DNA of 64,000 nucleotides from Fasciola hepatica. Its lineage: Eukaryota; Platyhelminthes; Trematoda; Plagiorchiida; Fasciolidae. Both the position numbers and the translations under genes were made by a program. Of the stretch, positions 1-10,735 are shown piece after piece. The stretch is from positions 1,412,001 to 1,476,000 of the forward strand of contig CANUEZ040000117.1 of NCBI GenBank assembly GCA_948099385.1. Direction: 5' to 3'. Each line of letters begins with the position of its first letter. Within the stretch, counting starts at the first letter, position 1. Below the pieces are notes generated by a model, which ran no database searches, was not told where the DNA came from, and was given only the letters and a program-made list of their open reading frames with translations.

Positions 1-645
1 CACAATACTGATAGAGTCTGTTCTTCAGCGTGGAGTATCCTGGGGCCGATAACTCGTTCATTCGGCCATCTCTCACTCAACGCCTTCAAGGTGCTGTATG
101 CAACCCATGTGCGTCCCAGGTTGGAATACGGGGGGCCAGCAGTTTTCCCTTGTACGTTTGCAGAGGTGGCAAAATTGGAAAGAGTACAGAGAGGCGCAAC
201 CCGCCATATCGGAGGGCTACGTGGGGTCAGTTACGAAAAGCGGCTGAAGATCACAGGGCTGTTTCCAGTGGCCTATCAAAGAGTCCGGGGAGACCTGATT
301 TTCACCAGGCGTGTCATCAGAGGCGACTTCGGTCCAGAACTACGTGCAGAGCTCCCTCTCCGCGGACATGGCCGTACGAGGGGACACCCGCTAACTCTAA
401 AGAAACTGCACTCGGTGGGCCTCCCTCTGGTGTACCGTCTATCTCGGAGGGTGACCAATCTATGGAACTCGCTGCCAGCCGAAGTGGTGGAAGAGCCCAA
501 CGACACATTGTTCAAGCGACTTCTGGACGTATTTCTAAAGAGGTGGTGGGAGACACACATGAGTCTACATCACTGAGCTGTGGGTGAGGAGGCTTACACG
601 GGAGAGATACCCTCTGCCTCTATTATGAAGAATGAATGAATGAAG
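1..645 (+). mobile_element. CR1/jockey-like LINE, 3' end (RT C-terminus and tail)
   Basis: The open frame at 91-576 (161 aa, open to the left) ends in a stop. It carries the C-terminal part of a CR1/jockey-type non-LTR polyprotein: a YATHVRPRLEY block, then LERVQRGATRHIGGLRG, SYEKRLKITGLF, RRVIRGDF and, near the end, LWNSLPAEVV. This order is typical of the region after the RT catalytic core in CR1-like LINEs. After the stop is a short 3' UTR and an AATG-type simple repeat at about 628-643, as expected for the LINE 3' end. The 5' part lies outside the window. A second, overlapping frame at 30-587 is a shadow. The family assignment is from motif recall only. Confidence 0.75.
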
Positions 646-1138
646 TGACGCCGTGGAAGATTCTAAAATGTTTTGTTTCTCACAGTTAGTTCCGACCGAT
701 ATAATTCCAAGACACTCCAAATCAGAAGATGAGACCGTGTCAGAATGAAAGGTTTATTGACAGTCTTTTTGTATTGTGCGGTGATGATGTTCAAAAAGGT
801 GTGTGTTTTTTACAATAAAACGTCGGTACAACAAAGGAGTGTTGCACCAAGGGACGTTGAAAATCATGGAAAAAGTCGGAAATGTACAGGTACCTACGTA
901 GTTGCTTTTGAATGTACTTTTTTCTACGAGACCTGAGTGGTCCATATCAGACCATCACTCGCCACAACTGCATCTGGTGGTCGTCCTCTTAATCTCAATG
1001 TGGTGACTGCAACGGGAAATGAGACAACCAGATTTGGGAACTAATGGGTGCCAGCCTGGAACCCGTGAGCCCTATCTTGACTGCACTACGTGGTGCTTGA
1101 GCTGTCTGTATTCGATATTAACAAGGCCGTCCTCCGGT
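646..1138. other. No recognisable feature
   Basis: Non-coding stretch between the LINE 3' end and the tRNA-Leu gene. Short overlapping frames of about 63 aa on both strands at 745-945 resemble nothing I know. No repeat family seen elsewhere in this window matches here. Confidence 0.4.
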
Positions 1139-1217
1139 GGTAGCGTGGCCGAGCGGTCTAAGGCGCCGGTTTAAGGCACCGGTCCGAAAGGGCGTGGGTT
1201 CGAATCCCACCGCTGCC
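1139..1217 (+). tRNA. tRNA-Leu (anticodon AAG)
   Basis: Decodes CUU leucine codons. The acceptor stem GGTAGCG pairs with CGCTGCC, with one G-U pair. The D arm reads GCC-loop-GGC and overlaps a good internal A box (TGGCCGAGCGG). The anticodon stem CCGGT/ACCGG closes a 7-base loop TTAAGGC with anticodon AAG. A longer variable arm typical of class II tRNAs follows, then the T arm GTGGG-TTCGAAT-CCCAC holding the B box. All four stems pair, there is no intron, and a TTTT pol III stop lies at 1224-1227. It looks functional rather than SINE-derived. Confidence 0.9.
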
Positions 1218-1223
1218 AGTAAC

Positions 1224-1227
1224 TTTT
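1224..1227 (+). terminator. Pol III T-run terminator of tRNA-Leu
   Basis: Four T residues start 7 bp after the tRNA 3' end, the expected place for RNA polymerase III termination. Confidence 0.6.
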
Positions 1228-1637
1228 GTTGAGATTTTCAATTAATTCGCAACTGCTAAACATGAACCCAAGTGTTTCTGGGTCCCATAGCATCATCTTT
1301 CCGAGGTTGCGATGAGCTGGAATTTGTTGATTTTACTTTATTCCAAAATCCTCAGTCAGTCCACTAATGCGCCTAAGCTAACTATTAACCACTTTTGGGA
1401 TTGAATTTTTGCGGCACCATAGGTTCATGGCCCCGAAAGGTATCATAAATTTCTTTGGATTTGGGACCGCACCTCTGAGTATTGTTCTCTCCTCAAGGTA
1501 GTTCGTCGCTAATAACCTACCATAGTGCACTTATTAAGAGGTACTCAGTCTTGAGTGAAATTAGACCGCAGAAGTTTGGGTCGGTTAAACGCGATAGATG
1601 CGATCGATATGGAATCGTTTTGGCTGAAAACCCATCG

Positions 1638-1714
1638 GACCCAGCCGGGATTCAAACCCGGGACCACTCGCACCCAAAGTGAGTATCAAACCTCTAGATC
1701 ACTAGGCCGCTGCG
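1638..1714 (-). pseudogene. tRNA-Pro(TGG)-like pseudogene or SINE head
   Basis: On the minus strand this reads as a tRNA with a D-arm-like CTAGTGATCTAGAGG, an anticodon loop TTTGGGT (anticodon TGG) in a stem CTCAC/GCGAG with one mismatch, and a T arm CCCGG-GTTTGAAT-CCCGG. The nearest familiar tRNA is Pro(TGG). The acceptor ends (GCAGCGG or GCGGCCT against CTGGGTC) do not pair, so a functional tRNA is unlikely. It may be a dead tRNA copy or the head of a SINE. Confidence 0.6.
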
Positions 1715-1739
1715 GCAGTTTCAGTCAGTGCTGCTGAGA

Positions 1740-2480
1740 TCTCGGCATTTCAGACCAGGTCTGGATTCGAGAATGAGACCAGGCGCAAGCCTAACGTGCC
1801 TCCGGATACCTGCACCAGTAGGATTTTGAAAAGTTCCGCCCGGAGCTTCGACTTCTAGTTTGATATGAACCATACCATTTAGATTATGTAACTAAAAGCT
1901 TTTTCACACTTTCAGGAAAATTAAGTGTATGAGTAATAAAAATGCTACATTTTTGTTATTACAACAGTTTGTTAACAGATAAGGAGGTTTTATTTGACTT
2001 TTATTGTTAATCAACTCCCGTACTTTTGTAGATGCCTCCCAGAGGCTACCGTGGTGGTGCTTATGTGGAAGATATTAGAGATTTTCTATAGAATTATAGT
2101 TCTCTAATGCATTTACTGGGTGGATCGGGGATAGGATGGAAGATTTAAAAGAAGGAAAGAAATTTTATTTTTTAAAAGCTATTACAAGTTGTCTGAATTG
2201 TTAACGCTTGGTGCATTTTGGTCGTTTTCATCTGACAAAATAGATAGATTCCTTAATGTATGTGATGTATAACGGCAATTGTTTCTACTAAGAAATTAAA
2301 GCTACGATTATATTTCAGCTTTTAATAAATAACCGAAAATATTGATGATTAAAGATATACGCACTTGCGCTTCCTGTAATGCACCGACATGTTTAACTGT
2401 CAAAATGTTTCTTTTGAGCAGCTAGTAAAATCCGTGAAATAGAATGTTGCAAATGGAATACGAAACTGAATGAAATGAAT
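1740..2480. other. AT-rich non-coding stretch
   Basis: No coding frame of note, no RNA gene and no clear repeat. It becomes AT-rich from about 1860. Confidence 0.4.
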
Positions 2481-2484
2481 TTTT

Positions 2485-2665
2485 ATTACATCCTTGGGTA
2501 TGAGTGATGTGAAAGGGGCATTTACCTCATAGCCACGAAAGCCCACTGCACTACTGGGGATAACCGGCAACCAGACCCAGAGACTTGAAGCGGCGAAAAA
2601 CCACATAAGGTCCCAGTAGGTCAGGTGTGGTAACGATCCGGCTGACAGTGGATTATTGGATTACA
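2485..2665 (-). repeat. tRNA-derived SINE family S, 5'-truncated copy
   Basis: Matches the body of the SINE seen in full at 23700-23975: shared blocks include ACCACATAAGGTCCCA, GTCAGGTGTGGTAACG and CAGTGGATTA. The tRNA-like head with A and B boxes is missing, as expected for 5' truncation during retrotransposition. Confidence 0.7.
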
Positions 2666-2934
2666 CCGGCGTAAGATCAACTAAGGTGCCGACGAAACAA
2701 CGACAAACATAAAATAGGGATAGATGAGTAGAATACTGTAAAACAGGCAGTTAGTGAGGAAAAAAATGCTAGTTGTTTTTTGCTTTTCATCGTACACTTT
2801 TTGGTTTTTTTTGTCATTTTGTTCGTTGGAATGACATTTTTGTGATTTCATGGCCCGAGTGTTCGGCAGACAGACAGCACAGCATTCGTACCACTGACTT
2901 CTGTTTTCAGCCATGTCTCTCAGCTCCTACTTTT

Positions 2935-3420
2935 ACTTCTACGCGACTATCTCCTGCTAGAGGATGAATCGGCTTCATGAATATCTCGTATCATAGCCGA
3001 CCATGTGCGGCGGTCGGAAGCGAGTTCGGTGCACATCGCGATCCCGTTTTTCTCCCATTGGAGGGCACCATAAACCGTGTTAATCCAATTTTTGAGCTGG
3101 CCACCAGGGCGACAGCGCCATCCAGGACAGAGTTCGGGACGGAGTGTTTGTTTTGTTAGTTCCGTCTCTGGTCGCCGTAGGATATGACCCAGCCACCGCA
3201 GTCGACTACATTAAAGGAAGTCTGAGAGTTCGTTAGTTTCGCAGAACTATTTCTCACGTCATCATCGGATACGATGTCGCGCCGATTTGTTTTCGAAATA
3301 CGTCGCAGGAACCAGTGATCAAACACTCCCAGCTTTTTATTATACTCGGTTCTCAGGGATCAGCCGTAGCTGAGTTCGGGGCGTAAAGCGGCACGATAGA
3401 TACACATCTTCCAACTGAAG
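2935..3420 (-). mobile_element. RTE-like LINE 3' fragment (family D), decayed
   Basis: Similar to the left end of the LINE remnant at 26345-28120; both begin with a block ACTATCTCCT followed by AGGAT. On the minus strand it corresponds to the C-terminal part of an RTE-type polyprotein downstream of the RT core. Frames are broken throughout, so it is a dead fragment. Confidence 0.45.
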
Positions 3421-3564
3421 GCACTCTTTCTTTTTTGTCTTCGTTGTTGGTGTGCATATGTTCAGTTTCTGTTTTATAAGGCGTTGTGGATAGCCATTGT
3501 CATGTTGTTTAGGCGAATCAGTTCTGTTTTACGGTTGATATCGTCGTCGCAGTTTTTCAATTCT

Positions 3565-4560
3565 GTTAGCTAGTGAGGAAATAAATGTTCACACGTTGTG
3601 ATTGCACTGAACTGAATTGAAAATACTTGTCTGGATGTGTGGGATTTCTGTAAAAACTGGTGTTGAACTTTCGTGCTTCGCTCAATTTCAGACGGCAATC
3701 TATGAAATTAATGTCTTTGTTGACGTCTTCTGTCTTCATTGTAAAATTAATAGAACCGCATTGCTGGTTGAGACAGCGAAGGAAGCTATCTCTTTGCTCT
3801 GACTTGGTAACCACAAAGGTATCATTGACGTTCCTTACGTACAGATTCGAGGAATGAATAAAAGTCATTAGCGCTTTAAATTCGATAGAATGCATAACAA
3901 GTTTGCTACAGTGGGGCACACAAGAGATCCCATGGCAACACCATCAGTTTGTCTGTATGAACTGAGTTTGAAAGTAAAGAATGTCGATGTGAGACAAAGT
4001 TCTATGTGGGTAATGATTTCTGCCGGGGTTAGCGAAGTTCGTTCTTCTAAGGAGCCATCGGAAATCAGTAGGAAATGTATATAATCTAAACTGTCTTTAA
4101 TAGGTACACGTGTATGTAAGAAAAGCTTATCAAAACTCATAAATTTCATCGATTTTTAATTCGAAGTTTTCCAAAGTACCGGTGGATTCGAAAGTGTCAT
4201 TGATGTGACTTACCACTATCTTCAGATGCGGTATTTATGGAACACTGAGATATTCTGCTAACTTGGATGTTCCGCAAGGTGTGTAATCAACAATCGGGTG
4301 AGTGGGTACACCCGGTTCGTGGGTCTTTGATAAGCCGTAAAGCCCCCTAGATTGATTCATTTTTTGTGTCAAAGAACACCACGAAGATTTTCCGAGTTTC
4401 TCCTTCAAGCCAGATAAGTTCTTGCTTGCTGTGGCTTTTTCTGTGTCGAGAGTGTATTCACTCTTTTCCCCTCTATTCCTTCATAAGGCCTATTGCATAA
4501 ATGTTCGCAAACCTTTAGTTCGGAATCTATTCTGTTTTAGGTTAACGGACATTCCCCTTG
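3565..4560 (-). mobile_element. Penelope-like element (PLE) reverse transcriptase, broken
   Basis: Two minus-strand frames carry PLE-type RT motifs. At 3868-4149: FLHTRVPIKDSLDYI, LEERTSLTPAEI and DGVAMGSLVCPTVANLL. At 3566-3919: NDTFVVTK (the degraded YVDDTF active-site motif), INFTMKTEDVN and FYRNPTHPDKYFQFSS. The combination of VAMGS, the D-T-F active-site block and YRKPTHTDRY-like text is diagnostic of PLE RT. More upstream RT sequence (CGTSKLAEYLS) lies at about 4180-4300 with frame breaks. The active-site region reads YVRNVNDTF, with an apparent loss or shift of the first Asp. No GIY-YIG endonuclease was found. Inactive copy. Confidence 0.75.
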
Positions 4561-5170
4561 TTAGCTTTTGTGTTGTAGATTGAAGAATCCTGTTTTGAGT
4601 TTGCCAGTGTCTTTTTCTCTCCAAATGTGATATTAGTGTAATTGGTTGCTAGTTCTTAAAAATGCTACATGTTCTTAGCCCAGCTTGATTGACATTTTCT
4701 GCAGCGAGATTTGATGAAGCTTGCTGCAGTGCATGCACAAGTTCTTCAATCGTCGGCGGCTTTCTGTGAAAATTGAAATTCAGGCATTTCTTATAATAGT
4801 CGTAATTCTGTAGTTGTCAGAGATCTGTTGGGCAGATTTCTAATGGAATGCTCGAAATTTTTTAATGATTGATTGTCAAGCTTTTGCTTTCATTTTTTTC
4901 TCGGCCATGTTTCAAAATGTTAGCTAGGAAAACTTACGGTGTTTTCGTGATTGGTACGTTTTAAAAGCGTGCAATTTTTCTTTTTTCAACGACGGTTCGA
5001 ACTTCCTCGAGAATGTTTGTTGGGATCAGATCATTCAGCCGGTCATCGATCTCCCGTATCCGGAAGCAAATTGAGCGTATGGTTAATGCACAGTCGCGAC
5101 TGCGTTACCGTAGGAACGTGTGTGAAGCAACCACGGCGGTTTCTCGCAGATTGAACAATCACCCTAAGGG

Positions 5171-6116
5171 TTAATAACCAGTTTTGGGTATTATTTTATG
5201 TTGTAGGCAACGTTGGTTGAGTATGCGGGGATTGATCCAGTTGGGAAGCTTCTTCCTCAGAGTAATCCTATCACTGTTGAGTTTGTAAGTATCCAGACAG
5301 AATGGTGTAACGAGAGTATCGAAAATTCCATACGCCGTGTGTTGTTTTCCTAAGTTATCATTGTTAATAACCCAGCATTGTTGGTAGATGTAATTTGCCA
5401 ACGTTTCGATTACCGTAAATAACCTTTTCCAAGGCAAGTTTACTATCAAAATATCTTGAGGATAGTCGGGCGAAACCAGTCTTACTACACTGGACTGCGT
5501 GACTATGTCTGATCAGAAAACCATTTAGGCGCTCAGACGGAATCGACTTCACCGCCAAGGGCGAATGTTGGAAAAGCGTGTTGAGAGGTTCGTCGTTTTT
5601 GAAAGGTACCGTTATGAATTCACAAGATAAAGTGATTTTCGAGTGAGATTTAAAAAAACAGCAAGGTTCATTCGTATCCTAAAGAAATCAGGGTGTTTAT
5701 GATTCGAAGACAATAAATGAATGATATTGTCTGAAGGGATTATGATGACCACACAACTGGAGCTTGCACTAACCGCTTGGACATAGCTACAAGTCCGCGG
5801 ATAGGTATTGATCTTGCAGCTAGTTATTCCAGTGATGATACTGATACATTTGATGATCAAAACTGATAACAAACTATGAGCCAGTTGTCTCACACTTCAT
5901 CAACCGATCATGTTTCGCAATCATTCCACTGCTGAAGTAGTTTTGCTTATGGATTACTGAACGGTGCTCCCGTCCGGTGTATGGGTATGAGTACCAGTCA
6001 CTACCACGTTTATACTTAGATGAGAATGTGCAAACAGTAGCTTGTTTGGTAATGTTCCTTAACTCTCGACTTGCGATATTATTTAGAAATGTATTCCACT
6101 CATTTTGATGTCCCAT
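5171..6116 (-). repeat. Interspersed repeat E, possibly the PLE upstream repeat
   Basis: Part of this minus-strand stretch (about 5500-6110) is similar to the plus strand at 62880-63440, sharing for example a GTGAGACAA(C/T)TGGC block followed by TTTTGATCATC. It contains the text ATCGAAACGTTGG, a phrase I associate with PLE terminal repeats. It lies just upstream of the PLE RT fragment on the same strand, so it may be that element's 5' repeat region. That link is inference. The short frames here match no protein I know. Confidence 0.4.
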
Positions 6117-6469
6117 ACTTTTACCAATATAGTCGAAATCAAAAGAATGCTGAATAATGTTGTCCGTCAGAAATTTCGGCTACTGGAACTGTGATTTTAC
6201 CACAAGTTTGCTGAAATTCATTTCGGCCTCGCGAAATGAAGCCAAGTAGAATATGCCGACATGCCCAACATCCTCCGAAGTTACTTAAACTCATCATCAT
6301 CATCATCGTACAGCGTTAAACAGTAGGGCAAGCCCCACTGACCACTGCCTTTCTCACCATGTTGCACGTTGAATTAAAAAGTATGAATATACAAGATGGA
6401 CAGGGAGTGGACCTACATGGGTGGGGAAAGAAAAGAATACCCTAGTAGCCAACACACGGAATACACAAT

Positions 6470-9400
6470 CTAACTGTACAAACGTACACCGATCAAACAT
6501 TCTGATTCGATAGAAAGTGACAACACGATCGCCACTGTTCGCGGTTCGCAGCCATATCCTTCAGTGTCTCCAGCCAACTGGTAGACGGATCTTTTGGACC
6601 CCAACCACGAAGACGTAAAGCACCTACTTTTCCTAAGTCTGCTGTACATTTTCTCAATCCTCGCTGCCACGTCATCTGTTGACCTCCACGTGGTCTCTTC
6701 CATTCCCTGTGGGGGGGGGGGGGAGGCGGAGAATAGGACACGGTACGGTAGACGTGTGTTTGCCATACGTAACACGTGTCCCAACCAACGAAGTCTACTA
6801 AGTTGGATACGCTGTGACAAAACGTTCTCTGAATTAGTACCCAATACTCGATTTCTGACCTCATCGTTGCTTATTCGGCTATTCCACCCAATCCTAGCGA
6901 TACTACGTAAACATCGATGGTCGAAAACCTCAAGACGACGAATATCTTCAGCACGCAGACTCCAAGTTTCACAACCATACAACAAAACTGAACGCACAGT
7001 GGCACAGTATACACGACCTTTCAACTTCAGTGAAATATCAGATCGGCGCCACATGTGCTTCAGTCCAGCGTACGCCGCTCGAGCTTTGGATATCCGCGTA
7101 CTCACCTCTACTACTGTGCTCCCATCCATCGTCACGCAGCTACCGAGGTAGATGAAGTGATCGACAACTGACAGCACCTCCCCATCGAGCATCAAGCTCG
7201 GAATCGTTGACGTCCAGTCATGTAACATCACCTTGCACTTTGAAGGTGCAAAGCGCATGCCGAATGGAGCTACAGCTCTTGCGAGATTATCTAGTGCACG
7301 CTGAGCATGTTCCGTGGATTCGAACAAGCAGACAACGTCGTCTGCGTAATCTAGGTCACATAGCTTTTCACTATCTCGTAGTTCGACGCCTACATCCTGA
7401 AGATTTTGCAAAGCTCTCTCCATTATTTCGTCCATGACGAAGTTAAAAAGGAATGGAGACAAAGGGCATCCCTGCCGAACACCACTGGTCGTTTCGAACC
7501 GACCGGATAGTTCACCGTAAACCCTTACGCGGCCAGAAGTATGAGAATACAATGATCTCAGTAGGTTCACGAACTTCTGGGGCATACCTTTTCGATGAAG
7601 AACACTGAAAAGCGATGTTCGATCAACTGAATCGAAGGCGCCTTTCAGGTCTAAGAAAAGCACTATTGTTGGTCGACGGTGCGTGTGACGCGTTTCAAGT
7701 AGTCGGCGAAGAGTAAAACTCTGGTCGATGCATCCTCGACCTGGGCGGAATCCAGCCTGCTGTTCGCGGCCATTCTTCTCGCGAGCGGGTGTAAGACGGT
7801 GCAGCAGAATCGAAGCTAATACTTCGGTGACTATCGGGATTAAGCTAATCCCACGATGATTACCACAGTCATTGCGTATTCCCTTCTTGAAGATGGGAAC
7901 AGTCAATGACTCGCTCCATATTAACGGAATACGCTCCTCCTTCCAAATGTCACGGAGCAAGGCGGTTAGTGATTTTATCAACTCCTCACCACCCAGTTTG
8001 AAAAGAACTGGAGGAAGTTCGTCGGGACCTGCCGCTTTCCCCCGCCTTAGTAATGGAATACATGACTCTACTTCTACTTCTGATGGGGGCTCAAGTGATA
8101 CCACCCAAGAAGTCACAGTTGTTGACACGGGAGTTACTACACTAGCGTGCGGCCAGCTAAACTGTTCCTTGAAGTACTCGGCCCATCGGTCAAGCCTTTG
8201 CTGTTTGTTATGGATGGGTTCTCCATTCCTATTGCAAATCGTTTCACTGACCTGAGTTCGCCGTCCGCCGGTGTCACGAATGAGTTTGAACAGTCTTTGA
8301 CTGTAACCTGAAGCAACTGCTATTTCCATTTCTTCGGCTACATTGACCCACCAATTTTCGCGATCCTTCTTAAGGCTTCGCGTAACTTGTCTTTGCAGCT
8401 TTCTCCGCACCTTATTCATCTCCTTACGGTTCGAAAGCTGACGCTTTTGCTCCATTATACTCAGCGACTCTTGCGAGATCCAGTGTCTCTGATGGACAAC
8501 GGATCGAGGACCACAGGCGAAACCTGCTGAAAAGTGCATCGCTTGTTTGATATGAGCCCAATGCTCATCTACATTACTGTTCTCCGTGGATCCTAGCTCA
8601 TGTGCTAACTTCTGCTCATAACGGGTGCAAACGTCTGGATCACACAAACGTTGCACGGCTAATCCGGTTTGCGGTTTGCGACGATGACCATGGAATTGGG
8701 GAGATAATCGCATTAAAATTAAGGCATGGTCCGACTCTACGTACGTGGACCAGTAAGATCTACAGTTCTGAACAGAACTGCGCCATCGGTAGCTTACGGC
8801 GATATGGTCAATTTGACTCAAAGTACCTGTACAGTTAGAGCGCCATGTCGCTGTGCGACGCGAGCTGTGTCGGAAATTTGTGCTAGACAAGAACAATCGA
8901 TTGTCTGCACAAAATTGGAGAAGCCTATCCCCGTTATCTGTGCGCTCAGCGGGTAAAGCACAACGCCCACCTAAACAGGCTTCTGACACACTGAGTTTGC
9001 CAACTTGTGCACTGAAGTCACCAGCTAGCACTACAATGTCGGAACCTTTACTGCTGCGAACGAGAGTGGCGAGGGCATCATAGAACTCATCTTTCTGCAA
9101 GTCTGAGCTGCAGTCCTTTGGGGCGTACGCCGAGATCACGAACAAATTGCGCTTAACACAACTATCCTTTCCAACGGCAACTGACCCTTGGAGTCTCATA
9201 ACACATAAACGACTGTTAACAGGGATCCAGTCTAATAGGGCAGCCTCAGCCTTGTCGGTCAAGACAATTCCTACACCACGTTGACCCACAGCTCTAGCTG
9301 CTTCGTCTCCTGAGGTGCGCAGAATATACCTCGATGAGATACCAGGAGCAGTTAGCTGAATTACACTGCTCGAATCCCGGATACGCGCTTCGCTTAAGCA

Positions 9401-9832
9401 GAAAACATCAATCTTCAGAGATTTCATTGTGAGGGCTAGGCACGCCTGCTGACCGGCCTGCATGAGTGTACGCACGTTGAAGGAGCCGAGATTCAGAGGC
9501 TGACGGGGCTTGAGAAAATGTGAGTTACCAGTCAGAGGATTATTCCCGACACTATATGACAATGAATCGTTGCGAGTATCGACCGTGTTATCAATGGGAG
9601 CATTATGGGTGGATAGATGGGGCAAAGAGGGATGGTTAGGGACAGAAGACAAAGGTTGAATAACAGAGAGGGAACTCTGAGCAGTAGCACACTTATCACT
9701 ACCCACCCCGCTCGATGCAATGGGCAGCGCGGTCCTGATTAGCCTGCGCGACGACCGATGCAGTATTGAATTCTTTGTATTCGTGCAGTTCATGGGAGAT
9801 GTTGGACGGGTACTGCTAGGGTGTCCAGCCAC
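6470..9832 (-). CDS. RTE-type LINE polyprotein: AP endonuclease-reverse transcriptase (C-terminus frameshifted)
   Basis: A 1120-codon frame encoding the enzyme that nicks target DNA and reverse-transcribes the element RNA. Residues about 1-110 are a low-complexity leader. From about 115 comes an endonuclease/exonuclease/phosphatase domain: FNVRTL, CLSEARI, VISAYAP, VLAGDFSAQVG, a long middle, then QIDHIAVSYRW and ESDHALI. RT starts near residue 580 (GKAAGPDELPPVLFK) and has LIPIVTEVLASILLHRL, QAGFRPGRGCIDQ, FLDLKGAFDSVDR, GVRQGCPLSPFLFNFVMDE and the active site LDYADD near residue 829 (7337-7348). ISLKLKGRVYCATVRSVLLYG follows, as in RTE proteins. A C13 run (plus-strand G at 6711-6723) shifts the frame at about residue 1036: the family C-terminus (GGQQMTWQRGLRKC to CHFLSNQNV) continues in the frame 6493-6864. 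The ATG at 9832 is the only reasonable start. No SINE interrupts it. Confidence 0.88.
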   Translation of the reverse strand: MAGHPSSTRPTSPMNCTNTKNSILHRSSRRLIRTALPIASSGVGSDKCATAQSSLSVIQPLSSVPNHPSLPHLSTHNAPIDNTVDTRNDSLSYSVGNNPLTGNSHFLKPRQPLNLGSFNVRTLMQAGQQACLALTMKSLKIDVFCLSEARIRDSSSVIQLTAPGISSRYILRTSGDEAARAVGQRGVGIVLTDKAEAALLDWIPVNSRLCVMRLQGSVAVGKDSCVKRNLFVISAYAPKDCSSDLQKDEFYDALATLVRSSKGSDIVVLAGDFSAQVGKLSVSEACLGGRCALPAERTDNGDRLLQFCADNRLFLSSTNFRHSSRRTATWRSNCTGTLSQIDHIAVSYRWRSSVQNCRSYWSTYVESDHALILMRLSPQFHGHRRKPQTGLAVQRLCDPDVCTRYEQKLAHELGSTENSNVDEHWAHIKQAMHFSAGFACGPRSVVHQRHWISQESLSIMEQKRQLSNRKEMNKVRRKLQRQVTRSLKKDRENWWVNVAEEMEIAVASGYSQRLFKLIRDTGGRRTQVSETICNRNGEPIHNKQQRLDRWAEYFKEQFSWPHASVVTPVSTTVTSWVVSLEPPSEVEVESCIPLLRRGKAAGPDELPPVLFKLGGEELIKSLTALLRDIWKEERIPLIWSESLTVPIFKKGIRNDCGNHRGISLIPIVTEVLASILLHRLTPAREKNGREQQAGFRPGRGCIDQSFTLRRLLETRHTHRRPTIVLFLDLKGAFDSVDRTSLFSVLHRKGMPQKFVNLLRSLYSHTSGRVRVYGELSGRFETTSGVRQGCPLSPFLFNFVMDEIMERALQNLQDVGVELRDSEKLCDLDYADDVVCLFESTEHAQRALDNLARAVAPFGMRFAPSKCKVMLHDWTSTIPSLMLDGEVLSVVDHFIYLGSCVTMDGSTVVEVSTRISKARAAYAGLKHMWRRSDISLKLKGRVYCATVRSVLLYGCETWSLRAEDIRRLEVFDHRCLRSIARIGWNSRISNDEVRNRVLGTNSENVLSQRIQLSRLRWLGHVLRMANTRLPYRVLFSASPPPPQGMEETTWRSTDDVAARIEKMYSRLRKSRCFTSSWLGSKRSVYQLAGDTEGYGCEPRTVAIVLSLSIESECLIGVRLYS
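6711..6723. repeat. Homopolymer G13 (C13 on the coding strand)
   Basis: Thirteen Gs on the plus strand inside LINE copy A1. Copy A3 has no such run at the matching place (61320-61330). The run encodes the PPPP of the LINE protein and is where its reading frame is lost. Confidence 0.9.
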
Positions 9833-9957
9833 AAAGCAGGAGAACGATTAGGGTCCTCATTCAAAGCCTTTAGTTCTGACAAGAACCTATCCGCAAGGCA
9901 GCGGGATGGCTTAGTGGAAGCCCATTTGCTTGGATCAATTATTCTTCCACTGGTTTT

Positions 9958-10530
9958 TCTTAAACTGATCCCTAACCGTAAGTATCGGAGACTCAATCTC
10001 CGGGTCACACGAATCATGTCCAAGATTGAACCAAGCGCTGATGACCGCGCGCACGACAATCGCAATTAAAGTGCATTTTGCCATAACTATCCAACTTAGT
10101 TATTAAATTTATATGACCATATACCGCTTATCAAATGTTACGTCAGTCCTGATAGAGTAAGCGACGTTAAATTGACAGTCCATAAGATGGAATAAAAGTC
10201 CTAAAAGTCGGACTATAGTACTTGGCGATTTACGACGTGTGGGACTTCCACGAAAGCCACCCAACCAATGATTATAGGCAGAAAGATATGATAGGTGAGT
10301 CTTTTGTATGCACAGGACTCAATTTTCATATTGCTATCATTATTTTTAATTCTGTTCTTACTTTGTCGTGCTGGTGATTATTTTGGTTTGTTATTTGGGT
10401 TAATGCTGAACAAGACTCATTGAAGCCTCACACATTCATTAGATCAAAGTGAATATGCGGGACGAGGCCGCAAAAAGATCAACGATAAACGCTGTGCTAG
10501 TGGGTGTCATACCGCTGAACAAATACTACA
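9958..10530. other. No recognisable feature
   Basis: Non-coding flank between LINE copy A1 and a SINE. I see no gene, RNA or repeat shared with the rest of the window. Confidence 0.35.
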
Positions 10531-10533
10531 TAA

Positions 10534-10735
10534 ACCGGTGGTGGTCGAGTGGTTTAGAACGTTTGCTTGCCACCTCAGAGATTCGAAGTTCGAAACCCCG
10601 CCATCACCGGTTACTTTGGTAGCAGACAGTAAGCCGGTCATCCGGCTCGTTACCACACCTGACCCATTGGAACCGGTTATCCCCGATGGTGGAGTGGGCC
10701 CTAACGGGTATGATATATATACCCACTAACTTCGC
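10534..10735 (+). repeat. tRNA-derived SINE family S, copy with tRNA head
   Basis: Begins with a tRNA-like head: A box GTGGTCGAGTGG and B box AGTTCGAAACCC. The family body follows (AGACAGTAA, then CGGCTCGTTACCACACCTGACC). The body is cut short and ends in ATATATACCCAC. Transcription would be by RNA polymerase III from the internal boxes, with reverse transcription by a partner LINE (family knowledge). Confidence 0.75.

Larger units (their letters stand above)
6291..9957 (-). mobile_element. RTE-type LINE copy A1, near full-length
   Basis: Minus-strand element whose 3' end is the simple repeat (ATG)n at 6291-6308. The 5' side extends past the ORF start to about 9957, where identity with copy A2 (31297-31424) stops. 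It has one long ORF (6470-9832), a 3' UTR of about 160 bp and the (ATG)n tail, matching the compact RTE layout. Copies A2 (28126-31630) and A3 (58505-61733) share the family. The 5' sequence beyond 9957 differs from A2 and A3, so A1 is 5'-truncated or inserted elsewhere. Confidence 0.85.

Noticed and set aside
30..587. 185-codon frame on the plus strand
   Set aside because: Shadow of the LINE C-terminal frame 91-576, which carries the recognisable motifs.
6594..9083. Several plus-strand frames of 76-185 codons
   Set aside because: Antisense shadows of the LINE A1 polyprotein.
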